Counted from the first letter of the stretch, positions 40,006 to 49,583 are shown. The stretch: DNA of 64,000 nt from an uncultured Chitinophagaceae bacterium (GCA_903870685.1 CAIQDX010000094.1:1-64000), one strand, 5' to 3'. Notes: generated by a model not told the origin, from the letters alone. A program made the numbers and translations.

Positions 40006-40737
40006 ATGATGGAATGGCAAACAGGAAAAGTGATTGACATAAAAAATGAAACGGCAACAACCAAACGTTATTTTATTCAAATTCCTTCAATAGAAAAATT
40101 TGATTTTCATCCCGGACAATTTGTAACGCTTGATCTTCCGATTCATGAACAAAAAAATAAAAGATGGAGAAGTTATTCCATTGCATCAGCACCCAACGGG
40201 ACAAATATTTTTGAATTGGTGATTGTTTTATTGACAGGTGGTGCTGGCACTACTTATTTGTTTGATTTTGATGAAGTAAAAGTTGGCACTGAGTTACAGA
40301 TTCGAGGACCGCAGGGAAAATTTATTTTGCCTGAAGAATTAGACAAAGATTTATTCCTTATCTGCACTGGCACAGGCATTGCACCATTTCGTTCGATGGT
40401 TCAATATCTGCATCAAAATAAAATTGCGCATAAAAAAATTCATCTCATTTTTGGTTGCAGAAAACTAACTGATGGTTTATACATAAATGAATTAAAAGAA
40501 TTGGAAATGAAAGAGCATAATTTTTTCTTTCATCCCGTTTTTTCAAGAGAAGAACAAGTTGGCGAAGGCATGTACACCGGTTATGTTCATAGTATTTATG
40601 AAAAATTAATTGCAGCAGAAAAAGATCCTGCTAAATTTTATTTATGTGGATGGAAGAATATGGTTGATCAAGCTAAAGAAAAAATCTTATCGCTTGGCTA
40701 CGATAAAAAAGATATTCATTTAGAATTATACGGATAA
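40006..40737 (+). CDS. FAD-binding oxidoreductase of the ferredoxin-NADP reductase family
   Basis: This flavoprotein transfers electrons between NAD(P)H and a one-electron carrier. The FAD motif is RSYSIASAPNG and the NAD(P) motif ICTGTGIAPFRSM. The C-terminal YLCGWKNMVDQAKEKI is also typical. No [2Fe-2S] domain is fused. The frame extends to ATG 39955, adding a hydrophobic stretch not in the fold. The upstream terminator ends at 39939, and a promoter-like TATATTAG (39984-39991) lies inside that stretch, so ATG 40006 (or 40009) is preferred, but 39955 cannot be excluded. The partner protein is unknown. Confidence 0.8.
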   Translation: MMEWQTGKVIDIKNETATTKRYFIQIPSIEKFDFHPGQFVTLDLPIHEQKNKRWRSYSIASAPNGTNIFELVIVLLTGGAGTTYLFDFDEVKVGTELQIRGPQGKFILPEELDKDLFLICTGTGIAPFRSMVQYLHQNKIAHKKIHLIFGCRKLTDGLYINELKELEMKEHNFFFHPVFSREEQVGEGMYTGYVHSIYEKLIAAEKDPAKFYLCGWKNMVDQAKEKILSLGYDKKDIHLELYG

Positions 40738-40744
40738 TTAAAAT

Positions 40745-40779
40745 AAAAAAGACTTCAAAAAAAATTGAAGTCTTTTTTA
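40745..40779. terminator. Bidirectional terminator between convergent genes
   Basis: GACTTCAA (40751-40758) pairs with TTGAAGTC (40765-40772). An A-run before and a T-run after extend the stem, so it works for the flavoprotein gene and possibly for glyS. Confidence 0.85.
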
Positions 40780-40782
40780 TTT

Positions 40783-40834
40783 GTTGAATATTATTCTTCA
40801 GCTGAAGAGTGCGACGCAACTGAAGTTGAATATT
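40783..40834. repeat. Dispersed intergenic repeat, copy 4, between short direct repeats
   Basis: Core AAGAGTGCGACGCAAC at 40805-40820; 40799-40820 is identical to 5178-5199. It is flanked by the direct repeat GTTGAATATT at 40783-40792 and 40825-40834, which resembles a target-site duplication. Confidence 0.7.
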
Positions 40835-40860
40835 TAACAAAAGCCTGATACAAAAATATT

Positions 40861-42327
40861 TTACATAATTGCTTCGAGCACCAGATCTTTTACTTTACTT
40901 AATAAAATTCTTTCTTGTAACATCGAATCGCGGTAACGAATGGTAACCGTATTATCTTCTTTTGTTTGATGATCGATGGTTATGCAAAATGGCGTACCTA
41001 TAGCATCCTGGCGGCGATAACGTTTTCCGATAGCATCTTTCTCTTCATAAAAACATTTGAAATAAGTTTTGCATTCGTTCATTAATTCGCGTGCAATTTC
41101 GGGTAAGCCATCTTTTTTTGTTAACGGAAGAATGGCCAATTTATTTGGTGCAATCTTTTCAGGAATATGTAACACCACGCGACTATCGGTTGTGCCATCT
41201 TCTTTATTAATTTTTTCTTCGTGATATGCGTTTGAAAGAATTAATAAAAACATTCTATCCAAACCAATTGAAGTTTCTACAACGTATGGAATGTAGTTGC
41301 CATAAGGCTTTCCGGTTGTTGCATCAACATCGGCATCGAAGTATTGCATTTTCTTTTTGCTGTACAATTGATGTTGCGTTAAATCGAAATCACTTCTCGA
41401 ATGAATGCCTTCCACTTCTTTAAAACCAAAAGGAAATTCAAATTCAATATCACAAGCTTCTTTGGCATAGTGCGCTAATTTAACATGATCGTGATAACGA
41501 TATTTTGCCGCATCAATTCCTAAACTTAAATGCCATTGCAAGCGAGCTTGCTTCCAGTATTTATACCAATCGCCTTCGGTGCCGGGACGAACAAAAAATT
41601 GCATTTCCATTTGTTCAAACTCTCTCATTCTAAAAATAAATTGTCGCGCAACAATTTCATTTCTGAAAGCTTTTCCTGTTTGTGCAATACCAAAAGGAAT
41701 TTTCATCCTCGCAGTTTTTTGAACGTTGAGAAAGTTTACAAAAATTCCTTGTGCTGTTTCAGGACGTAAATAAATTGTATCGGCTTCATCGGTAACAGAA
41801 CCAAGCTTTGTATCGAACATTAAATTAAACTGACGAATATCTGTCCAATTGCAAGTGCCGCTGACAGCGCATTTAATTTTATTTTCTTCAATTAAAATTT
41901 TTAATGCCACATAATCATCTGCAGCTAATAAAGTTTCCATTTCTTTTAAAACACTATCAGCATTTTCCTTTTCGCCTTTTTCAATTAAAGAATCTGCAAA
42001 AGCTTCAATCAAATGATCAACACGATAACGCTTTTTACTATCCTTATTATCGATCATCGGATCGCTGAAATTATCAACGTGTCCACTGGCTTTCCATGTT
42101 GTTGGATGCATAAAAATGGCAGCATCAATGCCCACAATGTTTTCGTGCAATTGCGTCATACTCTTCCACCAATAATCACGAATATTTTTTTTCAGTTCAC
42201 TTCCATTAGGTCCATAATCATAAACGGCGCTTAATCCGTCATAGATCTCACTGCTCTGAAATACAAAGCCATATTCTTTGGCATGAGAAATAATTGCCTG
42301 AAAATTGTTGTCTTGTTGTGTGCTCAT
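40861..42327 (-). CDS. glyS: Glycine--tRNA ligase (dimeric, single-chain)
   Basis: This class II synthetase charges tRNA-Gly and has 488 residues. It is the alpha2 (eukaryote/archaea-like) form. It is recognised by SSEIYDGLSAVYDYGPNGSELKKN at the N-terminus, the class II motif 2 region (AFRNEIVARQFIFRMREFEQ) and motif 3 (VETSIGLDRMFLLILSNAY). The anticodon-binding domain starts near ILPLTKKDGLPEI. It is preceded by a TATATTTG promoter element (42335-42342) seven bases before the ATG. Confidence 0.96.
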   Translation of the reverse strand: MSTQQDNNFQAIISHAKEYGFVFQSSEIYDGLSAVYDYGPNGSELKKNIRDYWWKSMTQLHENIVGIDAAIFMHPTTWKASGHVDNFSDPMIDNKDSKKRYRVDHLIEAFADSLIEKGEKENADSVLKEMETLLAADDYVALKILIEENKIKCAVSGTCNWTDIRQFNLMFDTKLGSVTDEADTIYLRPETAQGIFVNFLNVQKTARMKIPFGIAQTGKAFRNEIVARQFIFRMREFEQMEMQFFVRPGTEGDWYKYWKQARLQWHLSLGIDAAKYRYHDHVKLAHYAKEACDIEFEFPFGFKEVEGIHSRSDFDLTQHQLYSKKKMQYFDADVDATTGKPYGNYIPYVVETSIGLDRMFLLILSNAYHEEKINKEDGTTDSRVVLHIPEKIAPNKLAILPLTKKDGLPEIARELMNECKTYFKCFYEEKDAIGKRYRRQDAIGTPFCITIDHQTKEDNTVTIRYRDSMLQERILLSKVKDLVLEAIM

Positions 42328-42334
42328 AAGGCTG

Positions 42335-42342
42335 CAAATATA
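42335..42342 (-). promoter_or_regulatory. glyS promoter -7 element
   Basis: TATATTTG on the minus strand with seven bases to the ATG. Confidence 0.6.
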
Positions 42343-42410
42343 AGCCCGAACACGGATTTAGAAAGATGGAAAACAAATTTTTATGTAACCAACAGTAGAA
42401 TATTAATTAA

Positions 42411-42436
42411 GCTGCAGTTGCGTCGCACTCTTGTAC
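42411..42436. repeat. Dispersed intergenic repeat, copy 5
   Basis: Core GTTGCGTCGCACTCTTGTAC at 42417-42436, in the opposite orientation to copies 1 and 4. With the preceding GCTG it aligns to 48684-48709 with three mismatches over 26 bases. It is followed by a small inverted repeat near the VF530 gene end. Confidence 0.7.
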
Positions 42437-42453
42437 AGATAATCATTGTTGAA

Positions 42454-42693
42454 CTATTCTTTCAACAATTTCTTCCGTTTCGCATACAAATAAAAACTTT
42501 CAACTTTTGTTCTTGCCCAAGGTGTTTTACGCAAAAATTTTAAACTCGATTGAATGGATGGATTACTGGTAAAACAATTAATGTTGACTTGTTGTCCTAA
42601 TTCTTCCCAGCCAATAGAATTCACTAAATCGGTTATGATTTTTTCGAGAGTTAATCCATGCAATGGGCTATTTTTTTGAGAACCTTCTTCCAT
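42454..42693 (-). CDS. VF530 family (DUF2132) DNA-binding-like protein
   Basis: This small 79-residue protein has the VF530 signature [25 protein letters not shown] and the motif [22 protein letters not shown]. The family has a compact helical fold and is described as DNA-binding; its cellular role is not well known. The length is normal. It starts 15 bases downstream of the murF-alr stop and is probably co-transcribed with it. Confidence 0.88.
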   Translation of the reverse strand: MEEGSQKNSPLHGLTLEKIITDLVNSIGWEELGQQVNINCFTSNPSIQSSLKFLRKTPWARTKVESFYLYAKRKKLLKE

Positions 42694-42708
42694 TTTATTA
42701 TTTTAAAA

Positions 42709-45168
42709 TTATTCTTCCACATAAACTCTTTTCACTCTTTGACTTACACCTGTCATCACTTCATACGCAATGGTATCGATCCACTCAGCGATTTGTTGAA
42801 TTGCTAAATGTTTACCGAATATCTCCACAACATCACCTTCTTTTACATTTTCAATATCGGTAACATCTATCATTGTCATATCCATACAAACATTGCCAAC
42901 TACTTTTGCTAATTGTCCGTTCACATAAATACTTCCTACACCATTGCCCAATTTTCTGCTGAAACCATCAGCATAACCAATACGAACTATTGCAATTAAA
43001 CTATCACGATTTACTTTTCCTTTTCTATTATAACCAATCGTTTCTCCTGATTTTACTTTTCTTATTTGCGCAATGGTCGATCGCAAAGTTGCAACTGTTT
43101 CTAAGTTTAAAATATTTTCATCCGCACTATCAACGCCATACAATCCAATGCCCAAGCGGACCATATCGAATTGCAAATTCGGATGACGAAATATTCCGGC
43201 CGAGTTTGCAATATGTTTTATAAAAGAATAACCGATATTTTTTTCAATGATTTTGCATGCATCTTCAAATAAAGTTGATTGATGTTTGGTGAAACCATCA
43301 TGCAATAATTCTTCACTTGCAACCAAATGACTGAACACTGATTTTACAACCATTGTGTGTTGTTGATTTAATTGCAAACTCAATTCATTTATTTCATCGG
43401 GTTCAAAACCCAACCGATTCATTCCTGTGTTCAACTTTATATGAACAGGAAATTGTGTTACTGCTTGTTGCTGTAAATATTGATGAAACGAATTGAAGAT
43501 ATGGAACGAATAAATTTCAGGTTCGAGAGAATATTCGATCAAAGTATCAAAACTTTCTTCATCGGCATTCATCACCATGGTGGGCAAACTGATACCCGCT
43601 TTGCGCAAATCAACACCTTCATCGGCATAAGCAACGGCCAGATAATCAACTTTGCAAAACTGTAAAACCCTTGCTACTTCTGCAGTTCCGCTGCCATAGC
43701 TGTAGGCTTTAACCATTGCCATCACTTTTGTTGAAGGCAATAAATGTTTTTGATATTCTTTTAAATTATGCGCAATGGCCGATAAATTTATTTCCAAAAC
43801 TGTTTGATGAACTTTTTGTTCTAACCATTTGCTGATGCGTTCGAATGCAAATACTCTGGCACCTTTTAATAAAATAAATTCATCTTTAAACTGATGCAAA
43901 TTTGTGTTCTCTAAAAATTGTTCGGTAGAAGAAAAGAAAACTGTTTTCTGAATATTTACAAATTCAAAATGATGTTTACTGATATTTTCTCCAATTCCAA
44001 TTAGTTTATGAATGGCTCTTTCGTGTAACTGAATAGCCACTTGTTGATATAATTCATCATCGCTTAACCCTGATTGCAGGATATCAGAAATAATAACTGT
44101 TGTTGCATTATTGCCAGATTGTTGTTTTAAATAATCTAGCGCAATGCCAAGCGACGAAACATCATTGCTATAACTGTCATTCAATACAGAACAGTTATTT
44201 GTACCTTTTATCAATTGCAATCGCATTTCAACAGGAACCAATTGCAGCAAACGTTTGGCGATGTTATCATTAGAATAATTTATCGCTAATAAAACACAAT
44301 AACAAGTAATAGAATTATCAATAGAAGCTGCATCAACAAAAGGTACTACAATGGAATATGATTTATTTCGATAGACTAAGATGATAGAAGTTGCTGTCGT
44401 TGTTTTTGTTTCTTGCTCAATAAAAACATCTGCTTGTTTATTTTTTCTACTCCAGGAAAATAATTTTGAATTTGGAAAATGAATGGGAAATGGAAGATTA
44501 TCTTCGGCATAAATTATTTCTTCGCAGTGAGCGAACAGTTTCAGTTTCTCTTTTAATTTTTCAATATCATTATCAAAACCTTGACTATGTACTTCACCAA
44601 TATTGGTCAATACACCAATGGTTGGTTTAATAGTGTTTTCTAACAATTCCATTTCTTTAACCGTAGAAATACCGGCTTCAAAAATGCCAAGTGTATTTTG
44701 TTTATTGATTTGCCAAACACTTAACGGAACACCTACCTGCGAATTATAACTACGCGGACTGCGAACAATATTATAATCTGATTGCAACAATTGATACAAC
44801 CATTCCTTTACAATTGTTTTACCATTACTACCAGTAATGCCGATAACAGGAATTGAATACTGTTTTCTATGAAATGCCGCTAATGCTTGCAGGGCAAGCA
44901 ATACATCATCAACCAAAAGAAAATTTGAATCGTGAAATGATGAAGTATCAAGACTTTTTTTCACCACAAAATTTCTGATACCTCTTTCATGCAATTCATT
45001 GATAAATTGATGCCCGTCTCTTCGCGGTCCGTGCAATGCAAAAAATAATGAAGCCGTCGGAAAAATTATTTTTCTGCTATCAATCAATAAATATTCTATT
45101 TCAGCTTCTGTGAAAAAAGTTGCATCAGCATGAATGATTGAAGCAATATGTTTTATGGAATAAGACAA
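42709..45168 (-). CDS. MurF-Alr fusion: UDP-MurNAc-tripeptide--D-Ala-D-Ala ligase / alanine racemase
   Basis: This 819-residue bifunctional enzyme of peptidoglycan synthesis is common in Bacteroidota. The MurF half (about 1-450) has the ATP loop GITGSNGKTIVKEW near residues 110-123. The alanine racemase half (about 455-819) has the PLP lysine in MVKAYSYGSG near residue 484 (usually KANAYGHG, so the loop is variant) and the Tyr region in GLYGVDSADEN. The fusion supplies D-alanine next to the ligase. The start codon is TTG at 45168, giving MSYSIKHIASII. No in-frame ATG lies between it and the terC stop eight bases upstream, so it is coupled to terC. Confidence 0.93.
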   Translation of the reverse strand: MSYSIKHIASIIHADATFFTEAEIEYLLIDSRKIIFPTASLFFALHGPRRDGHQFINELHERGIRNFVVKKSLDTSSFHDSNFLLVDDVLLALQALAAFHRKQYSIPVIGITGSNGKTIVKEWLYQLLQSDYNIVRSPRSYNSQVGVPLSVWQINKQNTLGIFEAGISTVKEMELLENTIKPTIGVLTNIGEVHSQGFDNDIEKLKEKLKLFAHCEEIIYAEDNLPFPIHFPNSKLFSWSRKNKQADVFIEQETKTTTATSIILVYRNKSYSIVVPFVDAASIDNSITCYCVLLAINYSNDNIAKRLLQLVPVEMRLQLIKGTNNCSVLNDSYSNDVSSLGIALDYLKQQSGNNATTVIISDILQSGLSDDELYQQVAIQLHERAIHKLIGIGENISKHHFEFVNIQKTVFFSSTEQFLENTNLHQFKDEFILLKGARVFAFERISKWLEQKVHQTVLEINLSAIAHNLKEYQKHLLPSTKVMAMVKAYSYGSGTAEVARVLQFCKVDYLAVAYADEGVDLRKAGISLPTMVMNADEESFDTLIEYSLEPEIYSFHIFNSFHQYLQQQAVTQFPVHIKLNTGMNRLGFEPDEINELSLQLNQQHTMVVKSVFSHLVASEELLHDGFTKHQSTLFEDACKIIEKNIGYSFIKHIANSAGIFRHPNLQFDMVRLGIGLYGVDSADENILNLETVATLRSTIAQIRKVKSGETIGYNRKGKVNRDSLIAIVRIGYADGFSRKLGNGVGSIYVNGQLAKVVGNVCMDMTMIDVTDIENVKEGDVVEIFGKHLAIQQIAEWIDTIAYEVMTGVSQRVKRVYVEE

Positions 45169-45176
45169 ACAGTAAA

Positions 45177-46118
45177 CTATTTTTTATTTTTTTTTGTATC
45201 AAATATTGAATATAAAACGGAACCGCCTATGCAAATAATAATAGCAAGTAAAGAATAAACAACTTGTTCATTTTTTGTAACAAACTGATCAATAAATTTT
45301 TCAGCTAACATTTTTAATCCAATTACCACTAACACAATAGCAATGCCATGTTGCAAATATTTGAATTTGTTTACAGCGCCTCTCAACAAAAAGAATAAAC
45401 TTCTTAATCCTAAAACTGCAAAAGTGTTTGATGTATAAATTACAAGTCTATCTTGCGAAATGCCCATCACAGCTGGGATTGAGTCCAGTGCGAAAACCAG
45501 ATCAACTGTTGCTAAAATAGCAACTACTACGAATAAAATAGTGTATTGGGGTTTACGATTTTCATAAATAATAAATTTTCCATTCCCATCAGTCGGATGT
45601 AAAGGAAGAATTTTCTTTAAAAATTTATACACTTTATTTTGATGAGGATCGAATTCTTTTTCTTCATCTTCATTAAACATCTTTATTCCGGTATACACTA
45701 AAAATGCACCAAAGCAGTATAATATCCAATGAAATCTTTCTACTAATTCAACACCAAGTGTAATGAATATTACACGCAATACGATCGCCATTAAAATGCC
45801 GATCAGTAAAACTCTTCCGTAATTATTTTCTTTTACTTTAAATGCATTGAAGATGAGTATGAAGACAAAAATATTATCGATACTTAAACTCCATTCCATT
45901 AAATAAGCACTTAAATATTCGAGTGCAAATTTTTGATTTTCTTGAAACAACAAAAAGGTAAAAAATGCTAATGCCAGTAAAACCCAGAAAAGCGTTTGTA
46001 ATAAGGCTTGTTTGATAGTTACAACAGAATTTTTTTTGCTCAGCAAGCCCAAATCGAACACCAATGCAAGTATTAATGCAAAACCAAAAACGATATAAAC
46101 TATTTGATGAGAGGTCAT
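45177..46118 (-). CDS. TerC family integral membrane protein
   Basis: This 313-residue protein has about seven to nine membrane segments, with the family motifs MEWSLSIDNIFVFILIF and DLVFALDSIPAVMGIS. Their acidic residues lie in the membrane and are thought to bind or move metal ions (family knowledge: manganese or tellurium-related). The ion is not known here. The open frame extends to 46163, but a TATATTTG promoter at 46138-46145 lies inside the extension, which also overlaps the gldG end, so ATG 46118 is used. It is followed after eight bases by murF-alr. Confidence 0.92.
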   Translation of the reverse strand: MTSHQIVYIVFGFALILALVFDLGLLSKKNSVVTIKQALLQTLFWVLLALAFFTFLLFQENQKFALEYLSAYLMEWSLSIDNIFVFILIFNAFKVKENNYGRVLLIGILMAIVLRVIFITLGVELVERFHWILYCFGAFLVYTGIKMFNEDEEKEFDPHQNKVYKFLKKILPLHPTDGNGKFIIYENRKPQYTILFVVVAILATVDLVFALDSIPAVMGISQDRLVIYTSNTFAVLGLRSLFFLLRGAVNKFKYLQHGIAIVLVVIGLKMLAEKFIDQFVTKNEQVVYSLLAIIICIGGSVLYSIFDTKKNKK

Positions 46119-46137
46119 TAAAACTATTTGTGTGCTA

Positions 46138-46145
46138 CAAATATA
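46138..46145 (-). promoter_or_regulatory. terC promoter -7 element
   Basis: TATATTTG on the minus strand, 19 bases before ATG 46118. It decides the start. Confidence 0.6.
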
Positions 46146-46152
46146 AGTGAGC

Positions 46153-47883
46153 TTAAGCAGCATATTTCTTTTTGCGACGCCATTGAATTATTAAACCAAC
46201 AAATAAAACTAAAAGAATTGGAGCAATTATATTGATGAGTTGCCACAGCGTCTTCTCTTCGTTAATTTTGTTTTTATCGAGCAAACGCAAAGCAAAATCT
46301 TTGTTTCGCGTTTCGAGAATACCGGCATCGCCAACGAGATAATCCATGCAGTTCAGGAAAAATTCGCGATTCGCGAATTGATAATTTTCGAATTGTTGGG
46401 TGCCCATCGGCAATGCGCCTTCGGTTTGTGTAACAACATTTGTAACAATATCGGCATCGCTTAAAACAATTTGTTTCGATACTTTTATTGCAGTAGTTAA
46501 AAAAGCAACACCTGTTAATTGCTGAATTGAATCCTGCAATATTTTACTGAAACGATTTGCATACAATGAAGTAAATTTTCCTTCTAATAAAACGGCAACA
46601 GTAATATTTCCTTTGGTGAATGTTTTAATGTCTTCTTCTGTTTTGACTGATTGCAAACTAACAATTGCTGGTGTGCTGATGGTGCGACTATTAGTATCGC
46701 TTGCCAATAAAATAGTTTTAGTAATGCCTGCTGCTTTTACTGTATCGATCGATGAAGGAAAAATACTTAAAACATGATCTAAATTTTTTGCAATAGGATG
46801 ATTGGATGGCGATGATAATAATGGATAATACGGAAATGGCAAACGCTCTATCTGCGGCTTCCCACCTGCATTTCCGACGATGATAGGTTGTTTGGCTGAA
46901 TTAATATCCTGCAACAAATCGCTGTTAATTCTTACTCCATATTTAAATAATTGATCTTCGAGATTTAAGTTTTTATCGAACGCAACAAAATCACTTTTAG
47001 CACGTAACAAACTATCAAACTCGGCATATAATTTATCGATACACCAAATCACATTCCCGCCCTGCATGATGTATTGATCTATTTTTATTTTTTCCTGTTC
47101 CGTAAAAGCGGTTGAGGGTTTTACGATCATCAAAGCTTTTATTGTATCGGCATTCAAAATTCCATTCTTCAAATCAATCACACCAAAACGATAATTCTTT
47201 TGCATCAGTGTCAACAGGTCATAAACTTTTGGATCTAATTTTCTGTTTGTAAAATCGATTTCAGGTTCGCCATTTCCTGCTGCATACGCCACAACAGGAA
47301 ATTCTGTTTTGGTTAATTTATTAATGGCATCATCAAATTTAAATTCCAATAAAGCTTCCGAATAATTCAAAGTGCTTTCTTCATCCATGCCGCTTTTGCC
47401 ACTCATCAGATCAACCGCCAACATTTTGTCTTTATATTTTACTATTGCCGAAGGAAAAATCCAGCGCTCCGATTTTTCATCGTTTGTATATTCTTTGTTG
47501 TTGAATGGTTTTATTCCTATTCTCACCAAACTATCGTACAGCAAGGATTTCGTGCTATCGTTCAATCCTGCATCAGGTTTAATGAAATTGAAATGAAGAT
47601 TACCATTTGAATATTCACGGTAATTTTCTAATAACTCATCGGTTGCAATTTTTAATTTTCGGAAACCCGAACTTAAGTTGCCGGTTAAGTAAACATCTAT
47701 TTCAACATCTTCATTTAGCTTACTTAATAATTTTTTTGTTGACGGACTGAGTGAATATCTTTTTTCTTTTGTTAGATCAATTCTTGAATGCAATAAAGAA
47801 GATGCAAATAATATGATGGCGAACAATGCAATAATGCCTGCCCACCAAAATTTATGATTCAATATTTTTTCAAAAATCTTCAT
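46153..47883 (-). CDS. gldG: Gliding motility ABC transporter component GldG
   Basis: The product has 576 residues with one N-terminal membrane helix, a large extracytoplasmic region and one C-terminal helix (LWQLINIIAPILLVLFVGLIIQW). The N-terminal phrase RIDLTKEKRYSLSPSTKKLLSKL is typical of GldG. GldG works with the permease GldF and the ATPase GldA in the complex needed for gliding in Flavobacterium; its substrate is not settled. It starts directly after the gldF stop codon. No gldA is in the window. Its presence suggests gliding or a related surface process but is not proof. Confidence 0.92.
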   Translation of the reverse strand: MKIFEKILNHKFWWAGIIALFAIILFASSLLHSRIDLTKEKRYSLSPSTKKLLSKLNEDVEIDVYLTGNLSSGFRKLKIATDELLENYREYSNGNLHFNFIKPDAGLNDSTKSLLYDSLVRIGIKPFNNKEYTNDEKSERWIFPSAIVKYKDKMLAVDLMSGKSGMDEESTLNYSEALLEFKFDDAINKLTKTEFPVVAYAAGNGEPEIDFTNRKLDPKVYDLLTLMQKNYRFGVIDLKNGILNADTIKALMIVKPSTAFTEQEKIKIDQYIMQGGNVIWCIDKLYAEFDSLLRAKSDFVAFDKNLNLEDQLFKYGVRINSDLLQDINSAKQPIIVGNAGGKPQIERLPFPYYPLLSSPSNHPIAKNLDHVLSIFPSSIDTVKAAGITKTILLASDTNSRTISTPAIVSLQSVKTEEDIKTFTKGNITVAVLLEGKFTSLYANRFSKILQDSIQQLTGVAFLTTAIKVSKQIVLSDADIVTNVVTQTEGALPMGTQQFENYQFANREFFLNCMDYLVGDAGILETRNKDFALRLLDKNKINEEKTLWQLINIIAPILLVLFVGLIIQWRRKKKYAA

Positions 47884-48606
47884 TTATCTTCTTAATAAAT
47901 TTCTTTGTGTAATGAGCTGAAATAAAAATAGTACACCCATAAAATAAATAACATCTCTTGTATCGATCACACCGCGACTGACATTTTTGTAATGAAAATT
48001 TAATCCTAGCATTTCGATATAATAATCCCAACCTGATTTAAAAACAGGAAGTTTACTTATCGCATCAAACCCACTATATAAAATAAAACACACAAATGCC
48101 GCAACAATAAATGCAACTACTGTGTTATTGGTAAAACTGCTGAAACACAGTCCCACAGCCACAAATACGGCACTGATCAAAATCAGTCCAATATAACTTC
48201 CAATGGTTCCGCCAACATCAATTCCGCCGGTGCTACTTAAATGTTGTAATGAAAAAGCATAAATAATTGTTGGCAACAGAGAGGTGATAACAATAATTAA
48301 TGCACCAAAAAATTTGCCCCAAACAATTTGTGATGGCGTAAGCGGTAATGTTTTTAGTAATTCGAAGCTGCCTTGTTTGTATTCGTCAGCAAAACTTCGC
48401 ATAGTTACTGTAGGAACCAAAAACAATAAAAGCATCGGAGCAATTTCAAAAAAATTATTCAGCGAAGCATAACCAAAGTTCAGCAAACTTGTATCTGGAA
48501 AAACAAAAAGAAATAATCCATTCAGCAATAAAAAAATAATGATCGCAATATAACCGGTAAGGCTACTGAAAAATTGTTGCCATTCTTTTTTGCAAATCAT
48601 CCACAT
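47884..48606 (-). CDS. gldF: Gliding motility ABC transporter permease GldF
   Basis: This 240-residue permease has six membrane helices, with MICKKEWQQFFSSLTGYIAI at the start and the ABC-2 phrase FADEYKQGSFELLKTLPLTPSQIVWGKF. It precedes gldG with no gap, so the pair is one operon. The promoter is complete: TTG, a 20-base spacer and TAGTTTTG, only four bases before the ATG, which predicts a nearly leaderless mRNA. Confidence 0.92.
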   Translation of the reverse strand: MWMICKKEWQQFFSSLTGYIAIIIFLLLNGLFLFVFPDTSLLNFGYASLNNFFEIAPMLLLFLVPTVTMRSFADEYKQGSFELLKTLPLTPSQIVWGKFFGALIIVITSLLPTIIYAFSLQHLSSTGGIDVGGTIGSYIGLILISAVFVAVGLCFSSFTNNTVVAFIVAAFVCFILYSGFDAISKLPVFKSGWDYYIEMLGLNFHYKNVSRGVIDTRDVIYFMGVLFLFQLITQRNLLRR

Positions 48607-48610
48607 GCTT

Positions 48611-48641
48611 CAAAACTAAGGCATAGTTTGTTTATAGACAA
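48611..48641 (-). promoter_or_regulatory. Complete gldFG promoter, near-leaderless
   Basis: On the minus strand TTG (48641-48639), 20 bases, TAGTTTTG (48618-48611), AAGC, ATG. Confidence 0.7.
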
Positions 48642-48683
48642 CAGGGTTATATTTTGTTTAACGAACTGAATAATAAGAATGAG

Positions 48684-48709
48684 GCTGTCGTTGCGTCGCA
48701 CACTTGTAC
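48684..48709. repeat. Dispersed intergenic repeat, copy 6
   Basis: Core GTTGCGTCGCACACTTGTAC at 48690-48709. It aligns with copy 5 over 26 bases with three differences. Confidence 0.7.
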
Positions 48710-48740
48710 GTTCAATTCTTTATTCAACTTTAATTTCATC

Positions 48741-48778
48741 AAATAAAAAACCCTGTTACTTTTTAGCAACAGGGTTTT
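48741..48778 (-). terminator. Terminator of the isc operon
   Basis: An 11-bp stem (48747-48757 with 48768-48778) is followed by T on the minus strand. Confidence 0.85.
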
Positions 48779-48804
48779 AAATTATTATTCACCAAAGTTC
48801 ACAA

Positions 48805-49161
48805 CTAAACAGCAAAACTTTCTCCGCAACCACAACTTCTGCTGGCGTTAGGATTATTAAAATAAAATCCTTTGCCATTCAAACCATCGGAGAAATCCAA
48901 TTCGGTATTTACTAAATATAAAAAGCTTTTTAAATCGGTCACTACTTTTACACCATTATCTTCAAACGCTTGATCCATGGGCTTTTGCTCGTTATCGAAA
49001 TCTAATTTATAACTTAATCCACTGCAACCGCCACCAACAACACCAACGCGTAAAAAATAAGTTGGGTCATCAGCAATACCAGCATCAAACATCAGTTGTT
49101 TTACTTTTGCTTTTGCTTTATCGCTGACATAAATTGCATTTTCTGTTGCAACTGTACTCAT
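48805..49161 (-). CDS. iscA: Iron-sulfur cluster assembly A-type carrier IscA
   Basis: This 118-residue A-type carrier protein delivers Fe-S clusters to targets. The three conserved cysteines are Cys46 in VGGGCSGLSY, and Cys110 and Cys112 in RSCGCGESF. It is the last gene of the iscS-iscU-iscA set, starting two bases after the iscU stop. ErpA or SufA-like roles cannot be excluded. Confidence 0.93.
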   Translation of the reverse strand: MSTVATENAIYVSDKAKAKVKQLMFDAGIADDPTYFLRVGVVGGGCSGLSYKLDFDNEQKPMDQAFEDNGVKVVTDLKSFLYLVNTELDFSDGLNGKGFYFNNPNASRSCGCGESFAV

Positions 49162-49163
49162 AA

Positions 49164-49583
49164 TTAATGAACGCCTTTTTCTTCAAACAATAATTCTTCC
49201 AAACCATTCTTCTTACGATAATCATTGATCGCTGCTTTAATAGCATCTTCTGCTAAAACAGAACAATGTATTTTAACCGGAGGAAGATTTAATTCTTCCA
49301 CAATATCCATATTATCTATCGTTGCAGCAACATCAATAGATTTTCCTTTCAACCATTCGGTTGCTAAAGATGAAGATGCAATAGCAGAGCCGCATCCAAA
49401 GGTTTTGAATTTAGCATCTTTAATAATTCCGGTAGCATCATCAACTTCAATTTGCAAACGCATAACATCGCCGCATTCTGGTGCACCAACTAAACCGGTA
49501 CCTACATTTTTACTTGCTTTATCCAAAGTACCAACGTTTTTTGGATTGCTGTAATGATCGATAACTTTTTCTGAGTATGCCAT
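49164..49583 (-). CDS. iscU: Iron-sulfur cluster scaffold IscU
   Basis: This 139-residue scaffold assembles [2Fe-2S] clusters. The cluster ligands are Cys37 (GAPECGD, with Asp39), Cys64 (TFGCGSA) and Cys107. LPPVK at residues 100-104 is the motif bound by the chaperone HscA in other bacteria, though no hscA is in the window. An 83-base spacer with strong inverted repeats separates it from iscS. Confidence 0.94.
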   Translation of the reverse strand: MAYSEKVIDHYSNPKNVGTLDKASKNVGTGLVGAPECGDVMRLQIEVDDATGIIKDAKFKTFGCGSAIASSSLATEWLKGKSIDVAATIDNMDIVEELNLPPVKIHCSVLAEDAIKAAINDYRKKNGLEELLFEEKGVH

